A DNA stretch of 64,000 bases from Gautieria morchelliformis (GCA_015179125.1 WHVA01000293.1:1-64000); one strand, 5' to 3'. Counted from the stretch's first letter, positions 24,211 to 36,855 are shown. The notes: generated from the letters alone by a model not told the origin. A program made the numbers and translations.

Positions 24211-24280
24211 TGTGGGCTGGGGTGGGTGGATGTGCACCGTGGCAGTGTGCCAGGATCGTGCGGGGATGGTGTGCTGTTAC

Positions 24281-26335
24281 TGTTACAATCTGTTCCCGAC
24301 TCCAGTCCCGAAGCCTCAGCTTCGGTATTCATTTGGGAACCTCAGGTTTCACTCGGCTTCCTTCAGGTTTCTCTTCGTACCTTCCATCACCCTTGACTTC
24401 CTTTTCTAGTTAGTTCCCCGTTTGCCTGACCCTTTGTTCCCCTGTCCATTGATCTGATCATTGACCCCTCTCGACCCTGCATGCTACTTTACTATATAGA
24501 CCCCCAGTCAATGTATCATAGCTCCTCAGTTCAGATATCGAATCAGCTTCTTGTACATTAGACCCTCTGCTTGATATTAAATCCAATCCTCGGCTTATAA
24601 CCGAGACCACTCCCGAAATTAGGGTGGAACACTGAGTGGGTGCAACCCACGAGGTTGAATCCAAGCCCTCTGACCTGAGACCTGAGTCTGGCCTTGGTAA
24701 AGCTGAACTACAGTACAAATAATAGTCTTAACAGTATATCTGAACTCTCTACACTCATTGTTCAGAATGCCAATCACCCATTCTTACACCCATGCCAAAG
24801 GCAGCTGCATAACACCGATGATCGAAGCTTGGCGTGCACGAGGTGCTTCGAGGGTTCCAGAAAGCCCCCCATTCTGTCACTGGTATTCCAACCCCCCATC
24901 AGTCCAACCCACACCCTGGCACCGAGTTATTGGTACTGGTGTCAAGATTGGTTTTCAGGCGTTAATATCGTGTATTAGTGAACACAGCGAATGCCTGAAT
25001 AACTTGTGCGAATAAGTATGCCGTTCGGCAAATAGGTGAACCAATGAATGTTCACAAGGTAAGAGGGTTTGCCTAAACGGGGCTCACCCTATCTACAGTC
25101 GTAGCGAAATAGCCTGTGGCTCTTGATGATGTAACGTGCAAGGTCTCACGGAAGGGCTGTCTAAGTCGTGACAATCCCTTCGCTGGCAAAGGTGCTCCTT
25201 CAGAGCCCTTCGCCAACAGCACAGAAAATGGTTTGAAGGCTAAGGTAACGAAGGTGAAGTGTGAGAACTCACCAGTGGCGCCTAAGTCCTCTGCTAGTCA
25301 AAGATGGAAATCTCCAAGAGAAGGCTTAAGACGATGGCCACAGTGAGGTCAAATTTGCACAAGATGGATGACGTATGATAATTGAACTGGGGAATATACA
25401 TGCGAATGTAAACTACTTATATCGAATGCTCGTAGGGTGTCAGCAAATAGGAAAGAGGCCGTCACGAGTCAGGGTTGGATAGGGGTGTGCAGTCATGATA
25501 CAACATAGATGAAATAAACATACAATAGAATGAGAGAAGAGGGAGAACATGAAACAACGGAGAGTGAAGGTGGCGAAGACACCTGTGTACAAAACCATGT
25601 CTTGGGGCCCGCATATACACTGCCCTGCACGGGTTCTTCACCTACTGGGTTGATCCCACACGACCCATGGGTAGGACGTCCCGCGAACGCACCCTGCTCA
25701 TATGAACACCAAAAGGGGGTTGGATCGAGAAGCTGATGGAGTTACTGACGAGCCATTATGCCGGATAGGGATGTCGATCATGATTTGATGGTGTGCCTGC
25801 TGGTGAATGATGCGAGCAGTGAACGGTCGTTCGGCAAAATACGAGGAAGGGTGAACAGAGGTGACATAGAGGAGGAGAGGTCGAGGTGGAGGGCGAAGCC
25901 GAGCAAACACTGGGGAGGAGTAGCGAAAGGGGAAATGGGGGTAACAAGGTGCAGGAAATACACAGGTCATGACAATCCAATTACCAGAACACCATCGGAA
26001 GAGGGTCGCGCAGAGGAGGTGGTAGACCCAGGGATGACTGCCAAGTCAGTCCCAAGACGTCGATCGTGCGTTTGACAGCGTGGCTATGGTAATTGGTGCG
26101 AACAGCGAGAATTGGTTGCCGAGCATGACAATGGTGATCGGAACGAACATGAAGGTGGAGTGAGAAAATAGGAGAACTGAGCTCCTGAGTATGGGAAATA
26201 AACGTGTCATGACAACTGGCCGAGTGTAAATACATATATTTACCTGTATTGCCTCACGGCAATACATAATGGCTGGTAGCTTACATAGCACCAGTGGGTC
26301 CGTGAGGACCCACTGTATAGTTCTTGCATGGGAAT
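24281..26335. mobile_element. LTR-retroelement fossils (patchwork)
   Basis: It begins TGTTACAATCTG next to GTTAC and replaces the rest of unit 3. The part at 25500-25979, read on the minus strand, begins TGTCATGACCTGTG and is similar to 37352-37790 in inverted orientation. A third, shorter relative starts at about 26218 (minus, TGTCATGACACG). These look like LTRs or LTR pieces of one family. Frames in between are broken in several places. Family uncertain, possibly gypsy. No complete element is visible. Confidence 0.55.
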
Positions 26336-26339
26336 CCTC

Positions 26340-26601
26340 CAGGATTCACTCCTGACCTCGTCTGAAGGATATGTTCAGTTGTGTTATTTGTAAACACTAT
26401 GAGGCATACCATACCATCATCACATTCTTATGTGCCAGGCCATCTTACATCAGGGCTCAAGATGCATCAGTGCCAACACTCCAACATGCACATTCACAAA
26501 TATAGCATCAATAATAATGGTCACCATTCATCACAGGCTGTGCTATGGTCCAGGATACGGGTGTCAGTGGCTGCCGGAATCATCACTATTAAGTTCATGG
26601 C
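26340..26601 (+). repeat. Repeat unit fragment joined to block 2 fragment
   Basis: 26340-26566 matches the head block (GACCTCGTCTGAAGGATATG, GGATACGGGTGTCAGTG). It jumps directly to about 35 bp of GC-rich block 2 (GCCGGAATCATCACTATTAA, GTTCATGGCCG) before the LINE. The jump implies a deletion or template switch within a unit. Confidence 0.65.
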
Positions 26602-28045
26602 CGAGAGAACATTTCTCACGCTTACCACCACCACCAAAATACCCAAAATCGCTTCTCCCACACACACACTAGCCAAACTGCACACTAGTGCACCGCTGGC
26701 TACAGCCAGCGCTGAAACCGAGCTTCCCTGAAAAAGAAGCCGTCAAAACGATGCCACATAGCGTCGAACCCCAGGCGCCTGCCACGTCACAAGCTCGCAC
26801 GAGGGCAGGCACCACACAACAAGCCAGCAACAAAACCAGGACAGATTTGTTGTTGGAGCCAAACACGTCGGTGAGAACCAGAGAGCAAGCGAGGCAGTTC
26901 CTAGACAAACACGGGTATTACACGAAAGATGATCCGTTGTCGACAGAACAGTTAAGTTACGCACTATTATCACTCGCACACAATGTTAGTGGCAAAACCC
27001 TGCAGGAGGGAGTTCGGGCCGTGGCTATTCTAATGATGGAGGATGCCGAGAGAGCAGCAGGAGCAGCAGTATTGCGACACATCAAAAAGCACCTTGAAAT
27101 GACCCTGACCAAGATAGAAGCAGCCGCTGACAGGGCCAAAGAGGCAACTGAGGTCGCAGAAGAGGCCACAGAAGGAGCCAGAAATGTCATAGAACATTTG
27201 AACAGCATGGGAGGACAGAGGGAACGGCAAGGGGGAAGCGACACAAGAGGGACGACATACGCAGCCACATTGAAAGGTAATGTCCCTTTGTCACACTTGA
27301 ACAACCTAGCGAAAGCAAAAATGAAAGCGAGACAAATACTAATTGATGGAGACATGCCACGAGAACAGGACGAGCTAAACAAACTCATGGAGCAGGAGCT
27401 GGTAGCAAAAGCTAACGAGGCAATAAGCAACCTCGAGCCAGACCCAGAATGAATAGACATAAGCTTCGTGGGAGCCAAGAAGCTAGCGAATGGGGGAGTA
27501 GTGCTAGACATGGAAACAGAGGAGGCAGCGAAGTGGGTGCAGATGAACAAAAGGACATTCTTGAGCAATTCAGCGGGACAGCCACAATAAAAGAAAGAAC
27601 GCTATCAGTAATAGTGGAGTACGTGCCGCTGAATCACGCACCCGACGCCATGGCGGAGATTAGAAAGATTGAGAGGGACTCGAAACTCCCCGATGGATCC
27701 CTGCTCTCAACCGGGTGGATAAAACCTGTTCACAGGAGGACGGCAGGACAGAGATCGGCCCACATTATCGCCAAGTTCACATCCACAGAAGCAGCGAACC
27801 AGAGCATAAGAGACGGGATAATAATAGCAGGAAAGAGAACCTGGGCCAGAAGAATGAAAAAAGAACCATGAAGATGTCTAAAATGCCAGCGATACAGCGC
27901 GCGGCACATGGCAGCAGAGTGTAACGGTCGAGACACGTGTGGAACATGCGGAGAAGAACACAGGATGGCCGAATGCCAGGAAAACGACCCAAGCAAATTC
28001 AAATGCATGAACTGCGACGCAAAAGGTCATGCATCATGGGATAGG
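26602..28045 (+). mobile_element. LINE, 5' part with ORF1 only
   Basis: Carries a gag-like ORF1 with three zinc knuckles and no reverse transcriptase. It is joined near 28045 to an LTR-type polypurine tract. This is the reverse of the usual LINE truncation, which loses the 5' side. It may be the same family as the 3' part at 3205-5320, but they share no overlap to test this. Confidence 0.75.
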
Positions 28046-28058
28046 ACATGTTCTTCCA
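26688..28058 (+). pseudogene. LINE ORF1 (gag-like, three CCHC knuckles), broken
   Basis: The first frame (to 27452) has an alpha-helical, charge-rich middle (KHLEMTLTKIEAAADRAKEA) likely to form a coiled coil, as in LINE ORF1 proteins. An in-frame TGA at about 27450 is followed by continuing sense sequence (DISFVGAKKLANGGVVLDME). A frameshift near 27570 leads to a second frame (VEYVPLNHAPDAMAEIRKIE). A TGA at 27869 precedes the knuckles: CLKCQRYSARHMAAEC, CGTCGEEHRMAEC and CMNCDAKGHASWDRTC. Both stops could come from CGA by C-to-T change. The true start may lie upstream of the ATG at 26688. Confidence 0.8.
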
Positions 28059-28059
28059 T

Positions 28060-28195
28060 TGAGGGGGAGTGTTAGATTTTGATGTCACACCTTACCCACA
28101 TCGACCCACATTGTTTCCATCCATATATTTTAGACCCTGCTTCTCCGCTCCTTTCCTCAGCCGTTTATGTACTGTGAACATCTGAGCTCATTACA
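28060..28195 (+). mobile_element. Polypurine tract and short LTR (copia-like fossil)
   Basis: GAGGGGGAG at 28060-28068 is followed at once by a 127-bp TG...CA sequence (TGTTAGATTTTG to GCTCATTACA). This is the classic 3' polypurine tract plus LTR arrangement of copia elements. Only this end is present; the body is absent or replaced by LINE sequence. Confidence 0.65.
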
Positions 28196-28214
28196 GTGCA
28201 GCTTCCAATAATGC

Positions 28215-31200
28215 CAGACTTCATGTGTGCACATTACAATATGGTCTTGCCTACTCCCATCTGGCAGGGTGTTCAAGGCAGTCATGGGCTTATGATCTTT
28301 GCACTATGTGGCCTATGCATGGGCTGGGTCAGCGCACAGCCCAGGTGTGGGGGGGAGAGGCTTCCTCATCATGCTTCTCTTTGCACACTGTTGCAGCACT
28401 CCATGTGAGAAATGAAGTACTTTTCCTCAATGATGGTGTGGTGTAGGCCAGACGCTTTCATATTGGATCAGGGAACTGGCATTTGGAGTATACTTCTGCT
28501 GAGGAGATTTTGCAAATGTGCATGTTGGAGGTTTAGTTGGCACTAATGCATCCTGAGCCCTGATTTAAGATGGCCAGGTGTGTAAGAAAGTGATGACGGT
28601 ATAGTATGCCTCATAGTGTTTACAAATAACATAACTGAACATATACTTCAGACTGAGCCAGGATTCCAGGCACACACATCCCATGCAGTTCCTTACCATG
28701 CACTCAGCCAAGCCCAACCCACCATATTCCTCAAGATGCAATTCTCCAATCAGGACACAGGGGACCGACTCCCAGCATTAATGGATGAGTGGTACATTCA
28801 TGAAGCAAAGTAACCACAAATTACAAGCAAAGGCAAGTCTGAAGCATCACAGCATACATATATATGCATATCTCTACTATTTTTACAACTTCTATGGCAA
28901 CCAATTGCAAGGTGCTGCAATATATTGGACAGTTGAGGATAGGGTGGATGGGGTGCTTATGGGGTGCTTAATGTAGTCACTGCATCTTGAATGCTGTGGT
29001 GTTCATATTGGAATTTCTGCTAGATGCATTAGCTTGCATGCTATCCTTAAGCCTCTACTGTTCTTCCAGATCCTACCAAGCTATTAATAAGTGCCTGATA
29101 GAGACTCAGATCACTCACTGGACACAACAGGCCCTGCCAGTGCTACATCTCCAGAATATCCAGTTGCCCAAGGGAACTACTCTATCTCTATCCCAGCTGA
29201 CCTAGCCTGTTCCAACTGTTGGCTTTCCTGATCAGCCACATGGTTTTGCAAGGTCTCAGCACTAAAAGCCTGTGGGTTCCCAAATTCAGCCACTATGGCA
29301 TTGTGGACACTTTGTCTGGCTGCTTGGAAGGTGGAGAGTGACAGAGTGGGTAATGAGGGCTTGCTAAGTTGAGAGTGTCTCTCTTTGAGAGCTAGGTGAA
29401 AATGGCAGATCATAATTGTTGACAAGCTGTACATGCACTGTTAGTAAAATCACAGGTCTTTCTCACTGGAAATATACCTGTTCTGAAGGGGGTTTAAGAT
29501 GGCACCAAGGCTTGACTTTATACAACAAAGAGCTGAAATTAGCCATTTTTATTATCAAATATCATACATACCCTCAATACCTGAAATGTAAAAGAAGACA
29601 GTAAGCTTTCAAAGCTTAACAGGTTTATAAGTAACAAGACCTTAGATGTGATAGTATTAGCCACACCAATGGTAAGCACAAATCTGAATATAAGTCAGAT
29701 GTATGAAATATCAAAGGAATAATACTCCATACCCATATCTAGCACAGCCTTGCCTGTGGATTTGTGATATGTCCACACGTATAAGCAATATAGTGTATAC
29801 TCACCTTGGTAAATCAGTAGACTAAGGAGTGAGCTCTGATACTGAGGTTCAGCTCTCTGCCACAGGCTCCAGGTTTCAACTGAGATTAGTGTAGTTACTA
29901 TCATGACTCCAGTCTCAAAAAGGATTACAGTAACATCACTGATGGTAACCACTGTCAAAGGTACTCAGAGGCAGATTGGCAAATGCAGGCCTAGGTCTTA
30001 CACCTGAAGAAATTGTTAGTATAACTCTAGGCAGAAAGTTCTAATCAGTACTAACAAGGTTACTCTATTAAATTGTAAAGAAGTGAGATTGCAGTTGGCC
30101 AAAATAGAGCTGTACTATATCCAGTGAAATGAAATTATGGTATTTATACAAAGTCTGGACAGGGACATACCACTTCAGTGATAATAGCACCAGTAATAAG
30201 CAGCCCAAGAGCCCCCACGGAAACTCTCTGGTTCTGAGAGCAAATAGCATAGGTGCGGGCTAGCTGTAGGCCTAGACAAGTAAATTGTGTGGATATGTCT
30301 AGTTGAGAAATATATGGATATAATCCCTCACCTTGTACTCCAATGAGAGAAAGAGCAATGCAAGTACTACTGAGGTGACCGATAGCATTACATTTCCTCC
30401 AAATACAGTATATGAGTGTCTAGGTTGCTTTGCGTGAGGAATGAAAGTCATACTAGATGTTCATTCAAACCAGTAAGGGCGTTACACAGGAGAGTCATAG
30501 TAGTAATGTAATGCACCTCAGCGGAAATGTTAGATAAGTTAATATATGTCTCAACAAGAAATGAAACCAAGGGCATGTAGCGAGCAAGTAAATAGAGAAT
30601 GGTGCCGAGCCTGACGGTCTTGCACCAAATGTGGCTGATCTCAGCTGGCAGTGTGAGAAGCGTGTCGAAGCAGAGTAATGCTGTGTAACAAGGTATGGAA
30701 CTCGTGGAATTAGACGGGAGATGTACACATACCAAGCCCTGCGAAGACGGCACAGTTGATCGCAAAGCTAGTTCAGGTAAGTTGTTTTGCATCACACTCA
30801 ATGTAGTAAGTACGGACCTGTCTGATAGTACCTGGAATTCAGCCGGGGAGTCCGCCTGAGACATGATATAAGAAAGAAAAACTGGATGCAAACGGGGGAC
30901 TGAGTTTTGCGTAGCGATGTGGGGTTTGAGTAGTGATGTGGGGGTTGGGTAGCAGATCGCGAAGGTATACATATAAGATTCTGGCCATGGGTGGTGCCAG
31001 GTCAATAGATATTCACAGCATCCTATATCAGCGCTGAAGCATGGCACAATTTGCAAGGTGGGTGGTCTGATGAACGAACATTCTATGTAAAAGAATTAAC
31101 ATTACCAATACAACGTCGAGGTATGATGGCATCAGATAGAGTTATCCGGGCACGGGCGAGTAATTGACGCTTGGGTTCTTGCCAGGAATTGATTATTAAA

Positions 31201-33015
31201 TTCAATTTGCCTGGGCGGAATGGCCCCCAAGGTCCATATAAACTTGTCTTGTAGGCACACTGGGCACTCATTTAAGACTCACAATGCAGTGTCAGCGTAA
31301 CACCACATGAACACCAACTGCGACACAGCTCACCGATGTGTATCAAGATGTCGCGTCTGCGGCGTGTTACTTATCAAGGTGAGAACAAGAGGAAACGAGA
31401 TGATATGAGAGATCTAGGTTGTCTAGCTCAATGCCCACAGTTGGCACGTGGCTGTGATTCTATAGCAATGCTGGATAATCTCATCAGAGATATCAGCTCG
31501 TGTCGATGTAGCTGGATATGGGGACACGAGACGTTTCTCATTTTGGCGGCATGTGGCTGCCAAGGAAAACCCAAGGGAAAGTCGACGATACACTCACCGG
31601 CGGGTTGATACGGAGTCGACAGCGAACGGACTTCAATTAGGTCTCAAAGCCAACCGTGTGTGATACCACAGCATAGTACCTTATCCGTGTCGCCCTCATA
31701 TGATCTACGGATGGTTACTTTTGGTATCGCGTTTCGCCAGCTGTCCCTCGTGACTTTCAAGATCGACAGGGCATTGTAGATAGTACGAATCACCGAGGAA
31801 GTGAAGCGGCGAAGCCCAAGAAGCTACTGAGGTGATCTGCTCCGTGCTTACTGTTTTGTTTTGTTTAATATTAGTAGAATGGGAACCGTGAGACCTATCG
31901 AGAATAAACGGTATTTGAGGTCTGGCGTGTTTTTGGAGTCATTCGATAACTCAGATTGGAAAATTTGTAGCTGTCGTGAATCATGTCAGCTCCCTTGGAA
32001 CACCGGTAACAAGCTGACCTGGTTCGATCTAGAGTCAAACATTATCTTGATACGCAACGGATTCCCATCGAATTTCATGAACATTTATCGACAGGATAAG
32101 TACTGATAATTCTGAGCGAAGAGAGTTTTCGCGCGCCGTGTATCTACTCCCACACACCAAACAAAACAAAACATGCACCCCGACTCGGCAGTTACGAGCA
32201 GCGTGACACAGACACGGACACGGACACGGACACAGACAACGTTATCTTTCATGGATTACCACGCATTGTAACCCTCCCATGCTTCATATCTCCCACCGCC
32301 TTCTCTCGCCCACGGCCATGAACTTCTAATGATGTTACCGGTGTGGTGTGTCTTCCAGTGGTGGAGGGTACGGTGGGGTGGGAGTGTATTTGCCTTTGCA
32401 TATAAACAGCCCGTCCATCCTGCATGACGAGTTTTCTGCCTTCTCCACCACGTCTCGCCATATCCATCCATCCGCGCAGGACCCAGACACGGACACAAAC
32501 ACAGACCCTGGAGACACAACCCCACCCAGCCGATGGTACGCCCCGCTGGTTGCCCAGTCCCGCGCGTGTCGTATCGAACGCCATTCGCTGCTCCCTGTCT
32601 CCACCCTCCCGCCCGCATCTCCCCCTCACTCCACCGCACCTGCACCCAACGCTGAACTTATAAGCTTCCCCACCCTCACTCGCCACATCGCCCGTCCCGC
32701 ACCGCCGCACCCCCTTAACCCCCCGCACCGCCGCACGGGAAAAAACACGCAACGCGTCTTCTTGAATGCACCACCAACCACCACCATTCCTCCCCGCCCT
32801 CCCCTGCAGAAATGAAAACGTGCACGTTCTGAAAACATGCAAGTTCTCCCACCCAACGCGTAACCCTGCCGCACAGCAGCGCAAGTGAAACATGACACCT
32901 GTAAGTTACTTTGTGAACCAGCTGGACCAGGAGCATTGGATCGCATCAGGCAGTCACCGTGACGATGGCTTCAAGCATCACAACTTGAGACTTGAAGACA
33001 GACACACGGACATGC
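28215..33015 (-). repeat. Repeat unit 4: inverted copy
   Basis: Read on the minus strand from 33015 it gives part of GC-rich block 1 (to about 32640), a direct jump into block 2 (32600-32250), promoter region, the DUF6533-like gene (30864-29177) and the head block of the next unit (28800-28215). It is the only inverted unit in the window. The block 1 to block 2 jump removes roughly 1 kb present in unit 1. Confidence 0.8.
29177..30864 (-). CDS. DUF6533-like multipass membrane protein, copy C
   Basis: Minus-strand copy starting at the ATG 30864 (MSQADSPAEFQ). Core exon: ALLCFDTLLTLPAEISHIW and LARYMPLVSFLVETYINLS. The third segment is altered (TREFPWGLLGCLLLVLLSLK, about 30230). The fourth is VTVILFETGVMIVTTLISVE and the last ICHFHLALKERHSQL with FGNPQAFSAE. 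This copy and copy D share specific changes (FETGVMIV, SLWQRAEPQYQSSLLSLLIY), so they form a sub-group apart from A, B and E. A TATA-like box (TATATGTATA) sits near 30970. The last exon stops slightly early, at 29177. Function unknown. Confidence 0.6.
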
Positions 33016-33268
33016 AGCAAGCCTATCACTTTTAAAGACAATCGTAAACTACAAGCTAGTTAGCTTTGAACGTGTTATACAGGTTAGGTACTTACTTCCA
33101 AGTGGCAGTGAAAGACACTGGGAAGACTACACTATTGTACATGCGCTCATACATATATGCGTGTCTCAGAATGAGTAAGAAGGAGCACGAACCATTTCCT
33201 AACTGAGCACCTGACTCAGCCGAACTATGCAATGCTCGTCTTCCTAACAACTTTTAAGTAGCATGTCC

Positions 33269-34361
33269 TGTTGCGATTCTCGGGGAGAGAGGACGCAAGC
33301 GAGGGGGACAGCACCGACTTGGTGTTGTGGCAGGTTACAAACGGATAAGTAAATACATGTAAACTACTGCGTATTTGTAAGCTATGCGTTATGGCTGTCA
33401 CTCGATGCCGCTCGCAAATCCGGAATATCAACACACCTCCTCGAGCAGGAGAGAGTCCGAGGCACCTCCTGAAGCCTAGAACGCAAAGCCCTCATCATCC
33501 TCTACTCCAGCATCTGCTACATTGGCCGTGCCACGCCTCCCAGAAGGACAGTCGGACTGGTAGTGGCCCTTACCGTCGCAGTTGTAGCAGGTAATGTCCT
33601 CTACGGGCCTCTTCTTCTTGGCAACAGCAGCGAGTGCACCCTCCATTCGCTCGGTCTCCGACTTGGCTACTTGGACCTGGCGCACCTCCTCGTTCAATAG
33701 GCGAGTGATAATGATGTCGAGGGTGAGATCGTCGGCCGGAATGCTGTCGAGTGCAACAATGAAGGTGGAGAACGATTCTGGGAGCCCTTCGGTGAGTGCA
33801 AGAATGACATCCTCATCTATGATGCTAACTCCAGCAGCTTCAAGCTGGAAGGCAGTGTTCTTGACGTCAGAGATCCATGAGACCATTGGCTGGTCGTCGC
33901 GCTTGCACATGTAAAGGAAACGGCGGCGGAGTGAAAGGCATGTGGCAAATCCTTTCGAAGTGCAGGTCGGGCATGGTGGACAAAATAGGGTGGGTACACT
34001 TTCGGTAGGTGTGGGCAGAGCTTTCGGTAGGCTCAGATTCAGTGCGCTTTCAGTATGCGCAGTCGACGTGCTTTCACTAGGCATGGGTACGGTTACGGTC
34101 AACGGTCGGTTCAGCACGCTTTCGTTACACGTGGCGCACTTCCAGTAGGTGCGACTTTTGGCGGGCAGCGCCTAGACAGATGTTGTGATCCATTTGTGTT
34201 GCGATTTTCGGGGAGAGAGGACGCAGGCGAGGGGGACAGCACCGACTTGGTGTTGTGGCAGGTTACAAACGGATAAGTAAATACATGTAAACTACTGCGT
34301 ATTTGTAAGCTACGCGTTATGGCGGTCACTCAATGCCGCTCACAAATCCGGAATATCAACA
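33269..34361 (-). mobile_element. Short gag-only LTR retroelement (copia-like)
   Basis: Two 165-bp LTRs (33269-33433 and 34197-34361), each beginning TGTTGCGATT and ending AATATCAACA on the plus strand, flanked by TGTCC on both sides (33264-33268, 34362-34366). They differ at about 6 positions (near 4%), so the insertion is not very recent. The 0.76-kb interior has one minus-strand frame of about 213 codons (34117-33476) with a copia-type gag middle (DEDVILALTEGLPESFSTFI) and a CCHC knuckle (CYNCDGKGHYQSDC). No protease, integrase or polymerase sequence is present. A purine-rich tract adjoins the LTR at 33434-33445 on the minus strand. It looks structurally whole as a non-autonomous element. 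Confidence 0.85.
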
Positions 34362-35085
34362 TGTCCATGTATGCTTATGTGCGCACATCAATGCTGTACG
34401 TAGTGTTGCCATGGCGCAGCTTTGGCTTAGCACTGAGCCACGCTTACGAAAGCCAGTTATTATAATTATAGCTCTAAGCCAAGCCGAGGAACCACAGCTT
34501 GGCTTCAAAAATATGCTGATGCGGGGAAACTGGCCATGGCCGTTCAATTTGTAATATGATCATGTGACAGTCGGACTGAATAGTTACCGAGCACCCACAC
34601 CCAACATACACACCTCATGTACCATGAGACTAAAATATTACATCACTTGTGAGTCACAGTACCTCCATAACATGTCCACAATCACTTCGAGGCGGCTGTA
34701 GGGCTTGGCGCTGTACTCATATGGGCCATATCTACGGCTGCTGTACGGATCCGTACAGATACTGTAGCTAGTTTGGCAACATCCGACCGCCGTATGGTGA
34801 TGGTACATATGACCTCCATATGATGCCATATGATACTAGAGGCCCACTTTGCCAGCAAGGCCCTTGGTCGAGGACACTGGAATAGAACACATTGCTTTGG
34901 GATAGTTCATTGTGCAATACAGGAAATCGAGAGAACTTGGTTTGGGAAATAGCCTTATAACATTCATAGGAAGAGTCACACAATATATTAGTTCTAACTA
35001 GTTAATTAGTAGGGAGGATGTGAATGTATCCAGTTAAATTTTATCTGTAAACATTGACATAGTGGTTTTCAAGATAATAATCCAC
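34362..35085. other. No recognised gene; 18-bp perfect palindrome
   Basis: AT-rich sequence without a long frame. CTGTACGGATCCGTACAG at 34741-34758 is a perfect palindrome. Short near-inverted words (CATATGATGCCATATGATAC) follow near 34815. Confidence 0.4.
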
Positions 35086-35089
35086 ATAT

Positions 35090-35760
35090 TTCCATACTAG
35101 AGGACATTGGGCCGTGTGATATGGAACGAACACAGTACAAATCGTACATCAAATGTGACAGCAACTTTTACCTCTAACATACAACTTCACTAACACAAGG
35201 CATGCCGTAGGTAGAAAACGAAGGCACAGGAAATGGCTATCATGTAAGATGCGAATGTGACAGGCAGAAGATGCGAGCTAAACAAAACAAGGGCAATCAA
35301 GACGCATTGGAGGCTGAAATCGACAAGGTATCATACCACCTAAGGGCCCCTTCCATTGTTGTGCATTTTCAATAAACAGTGTGAGGATTTTTGAAGTTAA
35401 TAATCTACATCTTTCTTTACTGCAGGATTTTGGTGAGTACCATGGAGATATAGAATGAAGGACGTACAAGTACACTGCTCAGAATAGTCACAGGCGATCA
35501 AATTAGATGGTCCCTTTTATACAAGGTACAGCTTCACTGGCACAAGGTGTGGTGTAGGGAACAACACCTGAGGAAAAAAATGACATATCGCACATGATTC
35601 AAAGGGGCTAGGTGGAAGATGTGAACCTAAATGAAACATGGACAAGTAAGATGTGTTTGTAGTAAAATTTGACAAGACATCCTACCATATCAGGGCCCCT
35701 ACGTTGTTACCCTACTACCAGAATATGTCACATATCATGTCTGATTTTCCATAGACACCC
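35090..35760. repeat. Diverged tandem repeat, ~345-bp period
   Basis: Two copies, about 35090-35405 and 35407-35740, share in order: TATTTCCATACTAGAGGA / TCTTTCTTTACTGCAGGA; CTTCACTAACACAAGGCATG / CTTCACTGGCACAAGGTGTG; GACAAGGTATCATACCACC / GACAAGACATCCTACCATA; and GGGCCCCT. Not coding in any visible frame. Confidence 0.6.
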
Positions 35761-36640
35761 AGAGGCAGCATGCTGTCTTCATGGATACTAATTGTATGTG
35801 AAGTTTTCGGTGCACAAAACAGGCATCCAAAAGGGTAAGAAAGTCATCATATATGTGTGAGGATGAACATTGCTATGCAGAAGATGAAGGTCAAGGAAGC
35901 TATCACAGTGGAGTGATCCAAGGTGGTTGCGGAGGTTGTCAGCATGGAGTTATCAAAGGAGCATCAGGAGGTGTCACAAAGGTGTGATATAAAGTACTAT
36001 TTAGTCATGGGGGACCGTCTAGCAGCTCTGAGAATACACAACATGAGTTATAGATGTGTGCTAGAGACATCTGGCATGGATGCTATGTTTGAAAGCATTA
36101 GCTAATAGAGGCCATAAGGACCTACAATGGCCATGGCCATTTTCCCCATAGCTGGGTATTCCTCCTTGGCTTGGTTAAAAACCAGCTTTTAGCCCGTAGC
36201 TGAATATAGTTAAGGGGATATACCGGATTATAATATAAATACATTATTTTATCGATTCTCTAAACCTTTGGTATATACATGATAGTCTCATGTTCTATGC
36301 TATCAGTATGGTGGTTTTTCTAGAGCATTTCTGTGAGTGTTTGCAATTGCCATATCTTTACCAATTATTTAACTAATATTAATAATATAACTTTACGTTC
36401 ATTGCCTGAGTCATTCATTTCGGGAGGACAATGCTGCCTGTGAAAGCCCATGATAAATTTGAAATGGAAGGTAACTGTCATCATTGCTGTTACCATACGG
36501 TATTTCACAGCTGTATATGTCAAGCTCATTGCTGTACATAATCTCATTTGGAGTTACATTATTCTTAAGGAGGTCATCTGTGACAGTTAAAATATTGCCC
36601 AGGCCTCCAATTTAGTATATCCTCAAGGTGAAAATGCCAT
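35761..36640. other. No recognised feature
   Basis: AT-rich sequence with short open stretches only. No exon chain, terminal repeat or known domain was seen. Confidence 0.3.
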
Positions 36641-36687
36641 CACTCACTGGTAGCGAGATTGCTTCCAAATGGCTGCGAGGGAGAATG

Positions 36688-36855
36688 ACAATAGGAAGAA
36701 TGAGGGTGGGATGGGGTGGGTCGTTCAAGGATGATGGGGTGGGGGTGAGTTTGATGGGAAGAACGAGACTGGGATCAGGTGGGTCTTTCAAGGATGAGGG
36801 GATGGGTATGACTTTGATGGGAAGAACGAGAGTGGGTTTGGGCAGGTTGTTTGAG
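36688..36855 (+). repeat. 63-bp minisatellite, 2.7 copies
   Basis: Tandem units of 63 bp, a multiple of three, so one frame stays open and repeats 21 residues: RVGWGGSFKDDGVGV, RLGSGGSFKDEGMGM, then a partial third. The surrounding frame (36628-36867) has no recognisable protein features, so I treat it as a minisatellite rather than a gene. Confidence 0.65.

Larger units (their letters stand above)
20610..24280 (+). repeat. Repeat unit 3: truncated, CpG-depleted, split by two insertions
   Basis: Head block about 20620-21480 and the start of GC-rich block 1 (21480-21986, 22681-22716, 24211-24280). It is interrupted by a solo LTR and a hAT-like element and cut off by LTR-element sequence at 24281. 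Where other copies read GCGGCGGTGCGGGACGG, this copy reads GTGGCAGTGCAGGATGG. This pattern of CpG changed to TpG or CpA runs through the block. The gene part is missing. Confidence 0.8.
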
